Origin: Arminella tubonensis
GTDB lineage: Bacteria; Pseudomonadota; Alphaproteobacteria; Rhizobiales; Rhizobiaceae
Direction: 5' to 3'
Length of the DNA stretch: 64,000 nucleotides
Assembly (NCBI RefSeq): GCF_003240585.1
Contig: NZ_PCDP01000036.1
Coordinates: 124,001 to 188,000, forward strand
Made by a program: the position numbers and the translations under genes. Shown one piece after another: positions 50,555 through 60,100 of this stretch (its first letter is position 1; each line of letters starts with the position of its first letter). The notes beneath the pieces were generated by a model. That model saw nothing but the letters and a program-made list of their open reading frames with translations, had not been told where the DNA came from and did not search any database.

Positions 50555-50589
50555 GTGGCTGCCGTCGAAAAAGGTCCGACGACAGCCAC
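50555..50589. repeat. REP-like palindrome, copy 1
   Basis: GTGGCTGCCGTCG (50555-50567) pairs with CGACGACAGCCAC (50577-50589), with a single mismatch at the sixth pair from the closing end. It is followed by GCCTTGGGAGGC. The same stem, mismatch and trailing motif recur at 63430-63464. Confidence 0.7.
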
Positions 50590-50660
50590 GGTGCCTTGGG
50601 AGGCGGACGGGAAAGAAAATCTGGTTGAGCTCAGCGCTGCGTGAACGCGCGGCGAAAAAG

Positions 50661-50693
50661 CGGCTGCCGTTGGATCAGGGTCAACGGCAGCCG
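50661..50693. repeat. REP-like palindrome, copy 2
   Basis: CGGCTGCCGTTG (50661-50672) pairs perfectly with CAACGGCAGCCG (50682-50693), loop 9. It shares the GGCTGCCG core with the copies at 50555 and 63430. Confidence 0.65.
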
Positions 50694-50851
50694 AGTGGGC
50701 CTGCGCAGCAAGGGGTACTGCCGTACGCAGGTCTGGAGCTGATGCAGGCGAAGTTTTAACGGCCTTGGTCGAGGTGATCTTCGCCAGACTTTTAGGCCCG
50801 GAAGCCCGCTGCAAGCACAGCTGTTCGTTGGGTGATGGGTTCATGTCGACA

Positions 50852-52495
50852 TCACCTCAGGGGCCGCGAAACGACTTCGATCGGCCGAGTGCGGGCTGCG
50901 TCCGTCGTGCGCTCGATCGAAAGCACCGTCTGCGGCGGAAGCTCTCCATCATGCAGGGTCTGAAGCCGCTCGACGACGCCTTTATCCGCAGCCGTGAGCC
51001 GATGGTTCAGGCGAAGAAAGTCCATCCAGGTTGGCGTGCGGAATGTCTCCGTCCAAACAGACGGCGTTTGCAGGTTTCGCTGGAGGGTCCAGTTTCGTGC
51101 ACCGGCGCGGCTTTGAACGTGCCGTCTGGCGCGCATGCAGCCCAGAAACGCCTCGATGTTGGCTTCGGATATGGAGTACTCGATCTTGACACCGATCGGG
51201 CCACTCCTGGGCTTGAGAGCGAGTGCCAGTTCGGGGGCAAGAAAATCCGAACTTTCCTGGTCCGCTTCTTCCCACGGACGCACCGGGAACAATATCCCCG
51301 CTGCTGCGACCAGCAACAACGCCCCTGCGGCGCCTTCCAAAGCTGTCGTCAGGGAGTAGTTCTGGGCGACGGTTCCCCAGACCCAGCTGCCGGCAGCCAT
51401 GCCGCCAGCGCTCAAGGCGTAGTAGATCGAGAGCGTGCGACCGACAACCCATCTTGGGCTGGCCAACTGCACCGAGACGTCGATGCCCGTCCAGGTGATG
51501 AGCCAGCCCGCACCCCCGAGTGCCAGCGCAAAAGCCGCCACGGCGATCGACGATGTCAGGGCAAGGCAAAGGCAGCATGCTGCACAGGCAAGAGAGGCGA
51601 CCGCCACCAGCTTGTTTTGAGACATGATCCGTCGGAGGAAGCTGTTGCTCATGCCGGCGATAAACGCCCCCGTGCCGAAGCCGGCCAACAGAATGCCGTA
51701 AACGATTGGCCCGCTGTTCAACTGATCGCGGACGACGAGAGGGAGCAGCGCCAGGATGGAAATGCTGGCCAACCCGAAAAGGGTCGCTCGGGCGACCGCT
51801 GACCTAATCTCAAAGGACATTGCCGTGAAGCGCAGCCCGTCGTGAATAGCCGTGGTCATTTTCTCACGCGGGAGAGGCGAAGCGCGAACGTGCCATTTGG
51901 TGCGCCAAATGGCACCAAGCGGCGTCAGATCGCACAGCGCGGCCAGGGCGAAAGCGGTGAGCGGTCCGAAGAAGGCCAGGATCACGCCCCCCAAAGCCGG
52001 ACCAACGCTACGCACGATGTTGTATCCAACAGACGTCAGCGTCACCGCGGCCGGAATGTCGCGCTTGTGCAGGATATCGCCGATGGAAGCGTGCCAGGCT
52101 GGATCATTCAATGCAAAGCCGCAGCCGGCGAGGAAACCCAGTCCGAGGATGAGCCAGGGATCGATAAATCCCAGGTAGACAGAAATCACCAGTGTCGTTG
52201 ACGCCAACGCTAACAGGCAGTGTCCCGCAAACATCACCCATCGGCGGCTGAAATTGTCGGCGATGGCACCGGCGAGGATCGACAGGAAGAACACCGGCAA
52301 CGTGGACGCGGCCTGCACGAGTGCAACCATCAGATCGGACGCCGAAATGGTAGCCATCATCCAACTAATGGCCACCGTTTGCACGAGCCAACCGAGACTG
52401 GATATTTGTGAAGCCGTCCAGATCGAACGAAACACCTCGTTCCGAAGAGGCGCGAGGGTCGCTGAACTGGACCGATGGGGATCTACGTGCTGCAT
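50852..52495 (-). CDS. MFS exporter, EntS/MFS_3 type with C-terminal extra domain (547 aa)
   Basis: This is a twelve-segment major facilitator of the MFS_3/EntS class. It begins PLRNEVFRSIWTASQISSLGWLVQTVAISWMM and has the loop motif ADNFSRRWVMF. The membrane part ends near residue 410 (LLVAAAGILFPVRPW). About 120 soluble residues follow (VKIEYSISEANIEAFLGCMR, then WTETFRTPTWMDFLRLNHRLTAADKGV), which resemble the ABM-like tails common in this class. Substrate unknown; drug or siderophore export is usual in the family. Confidence 0.85.
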   Translation of the reverse strand: MQHVDPHRSSSATLAPLRNEVFRSIWTASQISSLGWLVQTVAISWMMATISASDLMVALVQAASTLPVFFLSILAGAIADNFSRRWVMFAGHCLLALASTTLVISVYLGFIDPWLILGLGFLAGCGFALNDPAWHASIGDILHKRDIPAAVTLTSVGYNIVRSVGPALGGVILAFFGPLTAFALAALCDLTPLGAIWRTKWHVRASPLPREKMTTAIHDGLRFTAMSFEIRSAVARATLFGLASISILALLPLVVRDQLNSGPIVYGILLAGFGTGAFIAGMSNSFLRRIMSQNKLVAVASLACAACCLCLALTSSIAVAAFALALGGAGWLITWTGIDVSVQLASPRWVVGRTLSIYYALSAGGMAAGSWVWGTVAQNYSLTTALEGAAGALLLVAAAGILFPVRPWEEADQESSDFLAPELALALKPRSGPIGVKIEYSISEANIEAFLGCMRARRHVQSRAGARNWTLQRNLQTPSVWTETFRTPTWMDFLRLNHRLTAADKGVVERLQTLHDGELPPQTVLSIERTTDAARTRPIEVVSRPLR

Positions 52496-52650
52496 GTCTC
52501 TCTTACTTTCAGGCCTCCCAGCCTCGTTGCTGCGACGCAGCAGGATATCCGGCGCCGCCCGAAAAACGGCGGCGAAATGCGGTCATCTGGCGCAGGAAAC
52601 CGGCATCAATCGCCAGATACTTACTGGTGGTTCTGGGCGTTACGGTATAA

Positions 52651-54229
52651 TGTTGCAACCAAGTAGAAATGTCGCATGTTCTGCAAAGTAGAAATGTCAT
52701 CCCGACAGACGCCGAGGCGCGTCGCCGGGCAGGGCGGAGACCTCAATATCGCAGCCCTGACCGGCCACTGTAGAAGGAGCACTTGCCACTTGTTCACGGG
52801 CGCGGCGATCAATCATCTGGTCAACCCAGCCCTTTCGTCCAGGTGGTTTGCGGCCACGTTTTTGATAGCCATTGACCTCACTGTTGGTCTTCACCTTGGG
52901 GGGTGGCAGAAACTGATCCTGTCGCTCCTTGATAAAGGCAAGGACATCGCCGAGTCGCTTGCTCTCGGTAATGGCAGCATGGGTGACGCGCTGCGCACTG
53001 TCGAAGAGCGTATAGGGCAGGGTAACACCCTTCCAGCGAACCTGGAAACGCCCATCCGCAAAGGCATAGAGATCAACATATTTGCCGACCAGACCCCGTG
53101 TGACCTCATTCTCCTCCAGCATGACCCGCTGGCGCTCGAAGGAGAACGTCAGTTGCTGCCCGACGTACCGTTGTTCTCGCCGGCATAGGATCTCTTGCAG
53201 GCTGTTGGGCGCAATGTTCAAGGGCCGGTGCAAATTGTCTGCCTTGATGGGCTCGATCGCAAACCTGGCGTTGAACCGCTCAATGAAGCCGGGCAGGAAG
53301 GCGTTCCCGGCGGCGATGTCGCCGATGCCGGCAAGCCGCAACTCCTTGACCAGGCGGTCCTGCAAGGTGCGATTGACGCGCTCGACGCGGCCTTTGGCCT
53401 GGCTCGAATTGGCACACAATATCTCAATGCTGAGTTCCGACAGCGCCCGGCCGAACTGGGTCATAGCTTCACCACTCTTCACGTCCGTCTTCCCAACCCG
53501 GAACACCGAATGCTTGTCGGAGTAGAACGCAACCGGACGGCCGTGTGCCTGGAGATACAACTCCAGCGCCGCAAAATAGCTAAAGGCGCTTTCCGAGCGG
53601 ACAAACAGCAATTGCATCAGCCTTCCGGTGGCGTCGTCAATGAACACCAACAGCGTGCACCGATCGCCACGATCCTCGAACCAGCGATGATCGCTGCCGT
53701 CGATCTGGATCAGCTCGCCATAACATTCACGCCGCAGCCGCGGCTGGCGAAACGTCCGGCGCTGCTTTCGCGACAGCCACAAGCCGGCCTCCGCCATCCA
53801 CTTGCGCAGCGTCTCGCGTGAAACGCCGAAACCATGCTCAGCCAGTTTCTCCGCCGCCAGCGTCGGACCAAAGTCCGCATAGCGCTCGCGGACCAGCTGC
53901 AGCGCGAGCTCACGCACGCCGTCGTTGATACGGTTGTTCGACCGCCGGCCGCGGCTGCGATGACGCAGCGCCGGCGCGCCTTCGAGACAGAATGTCCGCA
54001 CGATCCTTTGCACCTGGCGAACACTCAGCGATAGAACAATCGCCGCCGACGCAAGCGTCCGCCGCCGCTCAAGCACTTCTGACAAAACCTCGATACGATG
54101 CAGCTCGCGTTCACTCATTAAAATCAATCCCAAATCTGCTTCCAATCCTCGTTGCAATGAACGAGAGCAGGGTTGTCACAACGACATTTCTACTTTGCAA
54201 ATACCGGACATTTTAACTTTGCGGTGTGG
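52651..54229 (-). mobile_element. ISNCY-family insertion sequence (about 1.6 kb)
   Basis: It carries one transposase gene (52697-54118). Both ends hold two tandem copies of a motif related to AAAGTAGAAATGTC. The left end has it at 52661-52673 and 52683-52698; the right end has the inverted forms at 54182-54197 and about 54205-54221. The outer boundaries are approximate. The right end abuts IS30 directly. No target duplication could be identified by eye. Confidence 0.75.
52697..54118 (-). CDS. ISNCY-type DDE transposase (473 aa)
   Basis: An N-terminal helix-turn-helix (MSERELHRIEVLSEVLERRR, then SAAIVLSLSVRQVQRIVRTF) is followed by a retroviral-integrase-like core: D in ELIQIDGSDHRWFE, D in AFYSDKHSVFRV and E in RVERVNRTLQDRLV. 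It ends with the basic tail RGRKPPGRKGWVDQMIDRR. The start is at ATG 54118; a TTG at 54157 is less likely. The frame is intact, so the element may still be active. Confidence 0.85.
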   Translation of the reverse strand: MSERELHRIEVLSEVLERRRTLASAAIVLSLSVRQVQRIVRTFCLEGAPALRHRSRGRRSNNRINDGVRELALQLVRERYADFGPTLAAEKLAEHGFGVSRETLRKWMAEAGLWLSRKQRRTFRQPRLRRECYGELIQIDGSDHRWFEDRGDRCTLLVFIDDATGRLMQLLFVRSESAFSYFAALELYLQAHGRPVAFYSDKHSVFRVGKTDVKSGEAMTQFGRALSELSIEILCANSSQAKGRVERVNRTLQDRLVKELRLAGIGDIAAGNAFLPGFIERFNARFAIEPIKADNLHRPLNIAPNSLQEILCRREQRYVGQQLTFSFERQRVMLEENEVTRGLVGKYVDLYAFADGRFQVRWKGVTLPYTLFDSAQRVTHAAITESKRLGDVLAFIKERQDQFLPPPKVKTNSEVNGYQKRGRKPPGRKGWVDQMIDRRAREQVASAPSTVAGQGCDIEVSALPGDAPRRLSG

Positions 54230-55332
54230 GTTCTAATTCAAATGCAACGGCGGGGTGGGGCAGGCTATTCCGGCAGCGATACAATTTCAACAAGCTGCTC
54301 TCTGAACACTTCGGTCGGGGTTCTGTAGTCGAGACATTTTCGCGGGGTCGTGTTGAGACGCTCGCAGATTGATCGCACTGATTGCTGCGGCAGTGACAGG
54401 AGATCCGTGTCACGCGGCAGGTAGCGGCGCACTCTTTTGTTCATGTTCTCGACAGAGCCTTTCTGCCAGGGGGCTTGCGGATCGCAGAACCATGCCTTCG
54501 TCCCCATCCCGGCCTCCAGATCGCGCCAGGACACGAACTCGAAGCCCCGGTCGAAGGTGATGCTTTGTCTTGCCGAATGCGGCAGTGCTGACAGCTCATT
54601 GATCAGACGCCCCATGATCGGTTTCGATTGCCGGTCATTGTTGCGGAACAGGACGGTGTAGCGGCTCTTGCGCTCCACCAGTGTGGCAATATTCGCCTGG
54701 CCGTATTCCTTGCGAAAGATCATCAAATCACCCTCCCAATGGCCAAACTGGCCACGGTCATTGATCTGTGCGGGACGGTTGCGAATGGCCATAAAGTCCG
54801 GAAACACAAGGCTTCTCGGCCTTCTTGCATAGCGCGGCTTTCGTTTGCGCCGACGCTCGGGCAGGTGACGGGCAAGCGCCTGGGATTGGCCATCTTCAGA
54901 ATAGACGTACCGGTAGATCGTCTCATGGCAGAGTCGGTGTTGAGCATCAGGCTCTCGCTTCAACCGGCCGGCGATCTGTTCGGGCGACCAGCCGGCTTTC
55001 AAACGATCGATGACGACATGACACAGCTGCGGATGCTGATGCAGCTTGCGATACGACCGCCGCCGCTGTTCATAAAGAGTTTGTGCTGTCACATGCCAAT
55101 AGCCATCAGCCTGCGGGACTTCCTTGTCGTGCCACCAGTTGCGTCTGATCTCGCGGTGAACCGTGGAGCGGTGACGGCCAAGAACTGATGCAATCTGGGC
55201 CAAGCGTGCCTTGGCCTGCAGCATCTGCGAAACGATACGCCGTTCATCCATCGTCAATTGCGTGAAACTGCGGGGCATTCCATCCTCCTGAAAACAAAGA
55301 GGGTTTTGTACGTGTCGCAATTGAAAATAGAA
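54230..55332 (-). mobile_element. IS30-family insertion sequence (1.1 kb)
   Basis: It encloses an intact IS30 transposase (54265-55278). Imperfect inverted ends are TTCTAATTCAAATGCAAC (from 54230) and, on the other strand, TTCTATTTTCAATTGCGAC (from 55332). Length fits the family. Its left end touches the ISNCY right end, which suggests one element inserted beside or into the other. Confidence 0.8.
54265..55278 (-). CDS. IS30-family transposase (337 aa)
   Basis: The helix-turn-helix reads FTQLTMDERRIVSQMLQAKA, then IASVLGRHRSTVHREIRRN. The DDE core has D in GHWEGDLMIFR, D in ITFDRGFEF and E in SVENMNKRVRRYLP, followed by the typical ending CLDYRTPTEVF. The start is ATG 55278 (MPRSFTQLT); the longer upstream frame has no ribosome site. 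Intact. Confidence 0.92.
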   Translation of the reverse strand: MPRSFTQLTMDERRIVSQMLQAKARLAQIASVLGRHRSTVHREIRRNWWHDKEVPQADGYWHVTAQTLYEQRRRSYRKLHQHPQLCHVVIDRLKAGWSPEQIAGRLKREPDAQHRLCHETIYRYVYSEDGQSQALARHLPERRRKRKPRYARRPRSLVFPDFMAIRNRPAQINDRGQFGHWEGDLMIFRKEYGQANIATLVERKSRYTVLFRNNDRQSKPIMGRLINELSALPHSARQSITFDRGFEFVSWRDLEAGMGTKAWFCDPQAPWQKGSVENMNKRVRRYLPRDTDLLSLPQQSVRSICERLNTTPRKCLDYRTPTEVFREQLVEIVSLPE

Positions 55333-55407
55333 TGTGCCCGGCTACATATAACATATCGCATAAGGTATCTTATGGAACTTATGGAGATTTCAGCCTGTAC
55401 CGAGCCA

Positions 55408-57036
55408 TCATCCATGAGCTACCATTCGGCTTTCACGCAGTTCACCTTGTCGTTTCAGGATCGGATAAGCAATGGCGGCGATATGAGCGTTGATGCGCTT
55501 GAGATCGCGCAGGATATCGAGATGTAGCGAACTGGTCTGCATGCTGTCGATCATCCCGTCGCGCAGCCGTGCCATGTGATTGGCAGCCGACCGTTCCTCT
55601 AGATGGCGGATATCGACCTTGGATTCGACAAGTTGGCGGGCAAGCTGCACATCGCCGGTGACCAGAATGCTCTGGGCCAGCCGAAGGTTTTCCAGTGTCA
55701 CCCGATAGAGTTCCTCGATCTCGGAAGCGCCTTCCGCCGAGAAGCTCAGCTGGTTGCGGATTTTCTTATCCACCAGGTCGCGCAGGTTTCGGTCAACGAT
55801 ATCGCCAATGTGCTCGAGATTTGTAGCATAGCCGATGATCTCGTTGGAGCGCTGCTCGTCCTTCTCGTCCAGTGCGGAACTGTTCAGCCTAGCTAGGTAC
55901 AGCTTTACCGCGCTGTTCAGCCGATCGACCTCGTCGTCCATGGCGGCAATGCCGGATGAGCGGGCAGTGTCGTTCTTTCTGAGCGCTTCGAGGTTCGTCT
56001 GCAGCATCCTGGTGATGCAATCGCCGATGCGAAGTGTTTCGCGGGCAGCACCGGCAAGTGCAAGGGCTGGCGTGTCGAGGCTTTCAGGATCGAGATGACG
56101 CGGCCCGCCCTCGATCTCCGTGGCTTCCGGAAGGATGCGGCGCATCAGAGCAGATAGCGGCCGCAGCACCGGCAGCATGATCACGGCAAGAAGGATGTTG
56201 AAGGCGATATGGGCATCGACGACGAGTGCTTCGGGTCCGTGGCTTAACTCAGACAGAAGCCCTGCGGCTATCTCGATAAACGGCAGAACAACGACGCATC
56301 CGATCAGCCGCACCAGCATATTGCAGATGGTCACGCGACGAGCCAGCGCACCATAGTTCAGGGTTCCGAGGACAGGTGGGATGGCGCCGCCAAGATTGGC
56401 GCCGAGCACCAGCGCGATACCGAGTGCAGGCGTCACGGTTCCGCTTGCGGCCAGCGACATTGCCAGCAGCACGATTGCGAGGCTGGATGAGGCCGCGATC
56501 GCAAGCACCGCCGCGACGATCACCGCAAGCACTGGCACCGCATCAAGCGATGCCATCAGGGCGACCAGTACATGGGAATGCTGCATGGGCTCCGTCGCCT
56601 GACTGAGAAGCCGTAGTGACAACAGCATCAATCCAAGTCCGAGAACGGCGCGCGACAGGCCTTTGGCGGGCTTGGAACGGCTGAAGCCGAAAGCAAACAC
56701 GCCGGCCGCGATCATCAACGGTGCCAGGAAGTGCAAATCGAATGCGAGGATGCGCGTTATCAGGCTCGTGCCGACATTGGCGCCAAGCATGATCGCCTGC
56801 GCCATCATCGAACTCATAAATCCGCTTCCGGCAAATGAGGCCGTCATCAGCGCGGTGGCCGTGCTGCTCTGCAGAGCGAGGGTCGCGAGAAGACCGACGC
56901 CAAAGGCTAGCAGCCTGTTCCGCGTGCCCGCGCCAATCCACTTGCGCAGACGCACGCCGAAAGAACGGATCACACCGGTTTTTACTAGCCGAAGACCCCA
57001 TATCAGAAGTGCGACTGCACCGATAAGATCAGGCAT
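55408..57036 (-). CDS. Na/Pi cotransporter with PhoU-like tail (542 aa)
   Basis: This is a sodium-phosphate symporter of the NptA/PNaS class. The membrane part (about 1-330) has two inverted repeats, each with a QSSTAT-type loop: ATLALQSSTATALM and a second, less exact, in AIAASSSLAIVLLAM. GANVGTSLITRIL and GANLGGAIPPVLGTL are the paired GANxG motifs. The C-terminal 200 residues are helical and PhoU-like (LEHIGDIVDRNLRDLV). The start is at ATG 57036 after GGAGG. It is separated from the HAD-phosphodiesterase pair by 256 bases and could recover or regulate the phosphate that pathway releases. Confidence 0.88.
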   Translation of the reverse strand: MPDLIGAVALLIWGLRLVKTGVIRSFGVRLRKWIGAGTRNRLLAFGVGLLATLALQSSTATALMTASFAGSGFMSSMMAQAIMLGANVGTSLITRILAFDLHFLAPLMIAAGVFAFGFSRSKPAKGLSRAVLGLGLMLLSLRLLSQATEPMQHSHVLVALMASLDAVPVLAVIVAAVLAIAASSSLAIVLLAMSLAASGTVTPALGIALVLGANLGGAIPPVLGTLNYGALARRVTICNMLVRLIGCVVVLPFIEIAAGLLSELSHGPEALVVDAHIAFNILLAVIMLPVLRPLSALMRRILPEATEIEGGPRHLDPESLDTPALALAGAARETLRIGDCITRMLQTNLEALRKNDTARSSGIAAMDDEVDRLNSAVKLYLARLNSSALDEKDEQRSNEIIGYATNLEHIGDIVDRNLRDLVDKKIRNQLSFSAEGASEIEELYRVTLENLRLAQSILVTGDVQLARQLVESKVDIRHLEERSAANHMARLRDGMIDSMQTSSLHLDILRDLKRINAHIAAIAYPILKRQGELRESRMVAHG

Positions 57037-57292
57037 AAGATATGACCTCCAATTTAGTCTCGGCATAGTAGGACTTCTCGTACAAGTCAGCCTAAGTGAC
57101 TGCACAAAGAGATCGATCTGCGATTTACTGAAATATACGCTCTTAACTCGAACAAGCGCCGTTCATCGAGACTGGAGAGATACACATGAAATCTCCAGCC
57201 AGCCATCCTCCATGTTTTGCAAAAACGAGGACAATTTTCGATAATTATTTCACTCTCAATTCCGTCATCAAATTCCGTTAACGGATGCATAA

Positions 57293-57994
57293 TTAAGAAT
57301 TATGAACCGTCCGGCGTCGGAGGCTTGTGTTGCCAAGTTCTTCAATGAGTCTGGGGATGTCCGTCCAACTGTTGACAACCGCGTGCGCACCGAGTTCGGC
57401 AAGCCTTTCAGCGTGGCCCGCAAGGCAGTGAGCGCCGCCAGTGAAGCCAATCACGATCATCCCTGCAGCAATCCCCGCTTTTACTCCGGCTGCGCTATCC
57501 TCGACTACGCAGCACCGATCTGCCGAAACTCCCATATCAGCTGCGGCGTGTAGAAACAGATCCGGTGCTGGTTTGCCGTGCTCCACAAGTACTGAACTAT
57601 AGATTGAGGGATGGAAATATTGCTTTAGTCCCGTTACGGACAATGCGAGTTCAAGCTTCTTTGGGCTGCTGCTGGATGCCACGCATTTGCGTACACCTAG
57701 CGATTCTAAAGTCGCTGCGGCATATGGCAAAGGCAGTAGGTCCGCGGCGAGTGCCTCTTCCACCCTCTGCGTCACTCGTGTGGCGAAATCGCTTCCTACC
57801 GAGCGGCCCGTTTCAAGTTCAATAGCCCTTATCATGTCGGTTTGGGAAACGCCCGCAAATCGACGAAGCACCTCGTTCAGCGTATAATCGGAGAACCCTC
57901 TGTCGGCAAGTTCCTCTGCGTCGACACGGCAAGCGAGTACTTCGCTATCAACAAGGACGCCGTCACAATCGCAGATCAGCAGTTCAAATGGCAT
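57293..57994 (-). CDS. HAD-family phosphatase, second copy (233 aa)
   Basis: It has the same class as the 42653 gene: nucleophile in LLICDCDGVLVDSE, CVASSSSPKK (motif II), EHGKPAPDLF (motif III), CCVVEDSAAGVKAG (motif IV) and then VIGFTGG. It lies 11 bases after the phosphodiesterase gene, in the same order as the first pair. It probably removes phosphate from the product of that enzyme. Confidence 0.85.
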   Translation of the reverse strand: MPFELLICDCDGVLVDSEVLACRVDAEELADRGFSDYTLNEVLRRFAGVSQTDMIRAIELETGRSVGSDFATRVTQRVEEALAADLLPLPYAAATLESLGVRKCVASSSSPKKLELALSVTGLKQYFHPSIYSSVLVEHGKPAPDLFLHAAADMGVSADRCCVVEDSAAGVKAGIAAGMIVIGFTGGAHCLAGHAERLAELGAHAVVNSWTDIPRLIEELGNTSLRRRTVHNS

Positions 57995-58005
57995 TCTTCG
58001 TTCCT

Positions 58006-58848
58006 TTACGAATGGCTGTTTCTGAAAATTTCGATGGCTCCGGCCCCTCCGTCACCGTCTGCATCTTCCTTGGCAATGATGTCGGCAGACAGCGCTGTCT
58101 GCATCGGATGCACGATGATCCGACGTCCCTCCACCAGCAGGACGTCGTAGCTAGGCGGACGGTCCACATACGTCGCGGTCATGCCGCGAAGCGTCGTGCG
58201 AATTGGATGGCACGTACCGCGAGATGCCGAGAAAGAGCGCAAACCCGATTGTCCGAAGACTGGAAAGTGGACATGCCCGAACGTGACGTGAGAAACGCTG
58301 CTGTGTTGATCGAGAAGTCGCTCCAAGTCTCCGCCATTTCTCAGCAGCATCGCGTCGAAGTACTCGACGCCCAACGGGAACGGAGGATGGTGAAGAAAGA
58401 TTAGTGTTGGAGCTTCGGGGTTATTCTGAAGCTCATTTTCTAACCAGTTCAGACGTTTTTCGCAGAGAAATCCTGCGCTTGGTTGATCCTCGTCAAGTGT
58501 ATCAAGCATTACAAGCCTGCCGCCGGCGAAGTCGATCGCTCCTTGGACGAAACCATTGCCGTCATCAAAGGCATCATCAAATACTGCCCGAAATGCCGCC
58601 CGTTTGTCGTGATTTCCCAGCATCAAATGGGTCGGTACGGATATAGCGGTCAGTATTTCTTTTAATCGGCGATAAGAGGTCTCATCTCCCGCATCAGTTA
58701 AGTCACCGCTTACGATGCAGAGATCCGAATTCGAATGCTCAGTATTAATTATGTCGATTACAGAAAGCAGGCGCGCTGCTGGATCAAAGCCTATAACGCG
58801 CTCGCCAACTGGACACATGTGGATATCTGAAAGATGAATGATTTTCAT
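58006..58848 (-). CDS. GpdQ-like metallophosphodiesterase, second copy (280 aa)
   Basis: Metal-site motifs are HLSDIHMCPVGERVIGFD, IVSGDLTDAGDE, LMLGNHDKRAAF, FLHHPPFPLG and TFGHVHFPVFG. The PPSYDVLL end matches the 41868 gene. The pattern is that of GpdQ-type glycerophosphodiesterases. It is followed by the HAD gene. The two pairs look like paralogues of clearly different sequence, so they may act on related substrates. Confidence 0.85.
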   Translation of the reverse strand: MKIIHLSDIHMCPVGERVIGFDPAARLLSVIDIINTEHSNSDLCIVSGDLTDAGDETSYRRLKEILTAISVPTHLMLGNHDKRAAFRAVFDDAFDDGNGFVQGAIDFAGGRLVMLDTLDEDQPSAGFLCEKRLNWLENELQNNPEAPTLIFLHHPPFPLGVEYFDAMLLRNGGDLERLLDQHSSVSHVTFGHVHFPVFGQSGLRSFSASRGTCHPIRTTLRGMTATYVDRPPSYDVLLVEGRRIIVHPMQTALSADIIAKEDADGDGGAGAIEIFRNSHS

Positions 58849-59287
58849 CGTAATACTCAGTTTCTAGACGGGGGAACTTGGCTGGGCGCGATCTCCAGTA
58901 AGTGAGCCGTTTGGTTTTCCTGGCACTCGTACTAGACGGCGATCGCCGAAGTGACTTTTGCGCGTGATATGATGACGGATTGGCTTAAACCTCGCCCCTC
59001 CGGACAATGTCAGCCGCGTAATTTGTCTAATGAAGCATCCACCTACTACAAGCCAATCCGGATCGGTCGCTTCAGGTCGGAGAATGTGGAATTGTAAGGC
59101 GCGGCTGGAAAAAAATCCCAGACAATTTGAATTCATCGGATCCCTAAAGAGGTCTTTCGCTTACAAACAAGCATCGCGAATTTATGCTCTATTCGGATAG
59201 TGGGCTTATATTCATGCATTCGATTCGGATTGGCATATCGAATGACGTGGAGCATTACTTCATTCAATCGGACATGTAAATGGATTG
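58849..59287. other. 440-base control region between phosphodiesterase and RpiR genes
   Basis: No reliable gene. It includes CATTCGAT (59217-59224)/ATCGAATG (59237-59244), an operator-like inverted repeat, and an 11-bp hairpin CAATCGGACAT (59265-59275)/ATGTCCGATTG (59298-59308) overlapping the end of the RpiR gene. A 90-residue - strand frame (58864-59136) has an uncertain character. Confidence 0.5.
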
Positions 59288-60100
59288 TTACTCCACTATG
59301 TCCGATTGGGGCGAAATGAGCGCTGCAAGCGCTTCCGCGAGATAAACGGCCCTCGGAACCGAGTTTATGAAACCGCCGTAAGCAGGAATGTTCAGCTTGG
59401 CCATCAGCAGAACGGCGTCCGCGTGCTTTGCCAAAGGACTGCGGGCTTGGCAGGTGACCGCCACAGTGAAAGCGCCCGCTGATCGCGCCACCCTTAGGAA
59501 ATCGAGAGTGTTTGCTGTTACTCCTGATTCTGAAATCGCGATGGCAGCAGATGTTGGACCGAGGCCGTTGGCAACTTCGTGCGCCAATGTGATATCCCTG
59601 ATCGCGTGGGCATTTAAACCGGCACGCAGGAGCCTATAGGAAAATAACTCTGCTATGATTCCAGATACGCCCGATCCAAAAAGGTCGATTCGATTGACCA
59701 ATACGAGTCGAGAGGCGATCTTCTGAAGGACGGATTGCTCAGTTAATTCAACCGTCGCAACGATGGAGCGCGCCAGTTCGTGGCCTAATTTTGATAGGCT
59801 GTCACCATCGCCCGTATTATGAATATCCGGCTGTCTTTGCCTGACCGCCAATTCCGCTGCAAGTGCCAGCTTGAAATCGGAAAATCCGCTGAATCCTGCC
59901 AATTGGCAAAGCCTGACAATACTCGCTTCGCCTGCCTTGGAAAACTTGCTCAGATCCTTTAGCGAGAAGCGAACTACTTTATCGGCATTTTCGACGATGT
60001 AAATCGCGGCTCGGGCAGTAGCCGTTGGCAGATCGGGGATGCTAGCCTCAAGATAAGCGAGCGCGCCAGGGTCATTCCTCTTTGCCTTCACGTTAGCCAC
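59288..60100 (-). CDS. RpiR-family transcription regulator, second copy (270 aa)
   Basis: The HTH segment reads FSLKDLSKFSKAGEASIVRLCQLAGFSGFSDFKLALAAELA. The SIS domain has RIDLFGSGVSGIIAELFSYRLLRAG, AAIAISESGVTANTLDFLRVARSAGAFTVAVTCQARSPLA and ADAVLLMAKLN. It is a paralogue of the 33707 regulator (similar at GQASVVRYCRLLGFQGFREFKIA). It likely controls the phosphodiesterase-HAD pair downstream or the divergent SDR, with a phosphorylated ligand as signal. Confidence 0.87.
   Translation of the reverse strand: MANVKAKRNDPGALAYLEASIPDLPTATARAAIYIVENADKVVRFSLKDLSKFSKAGEASIVRLCQLAGFSGFSDFKLALAAELAVRQRQPDIHNTGDGDSLSKLGHELARSIVATVELTEQSVLQKIASRLVLVNRIDLFGSGVSGIIAELFSYRLLRAGLNAHAIRDITLAHEVANGLGPTSAAIAISESGVTANTLDFLRVARSAGAFTVAVTCQARSPLAKHADAVLLMAKLNIPAYGGFINSVPRAVYLAEALAALISPQSDIVE

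Larger units (their letters stand above)
50507..50851. other. 345-base spacer carrying two REP-like hairpins
   Basis: No gene. It contains hairpins at 50555-50589 and 50661-50693 that share a GGCTGCCG core, described separately. The remainder shows no coding pattern. Confidence 0.5.

Noticed and set aside
58864..59136. A 90-residue - strand frame upstream of the second phosphodiesterase
   Set aside because: No ribosome site, no family and a mixed composition; left as part of the control region.
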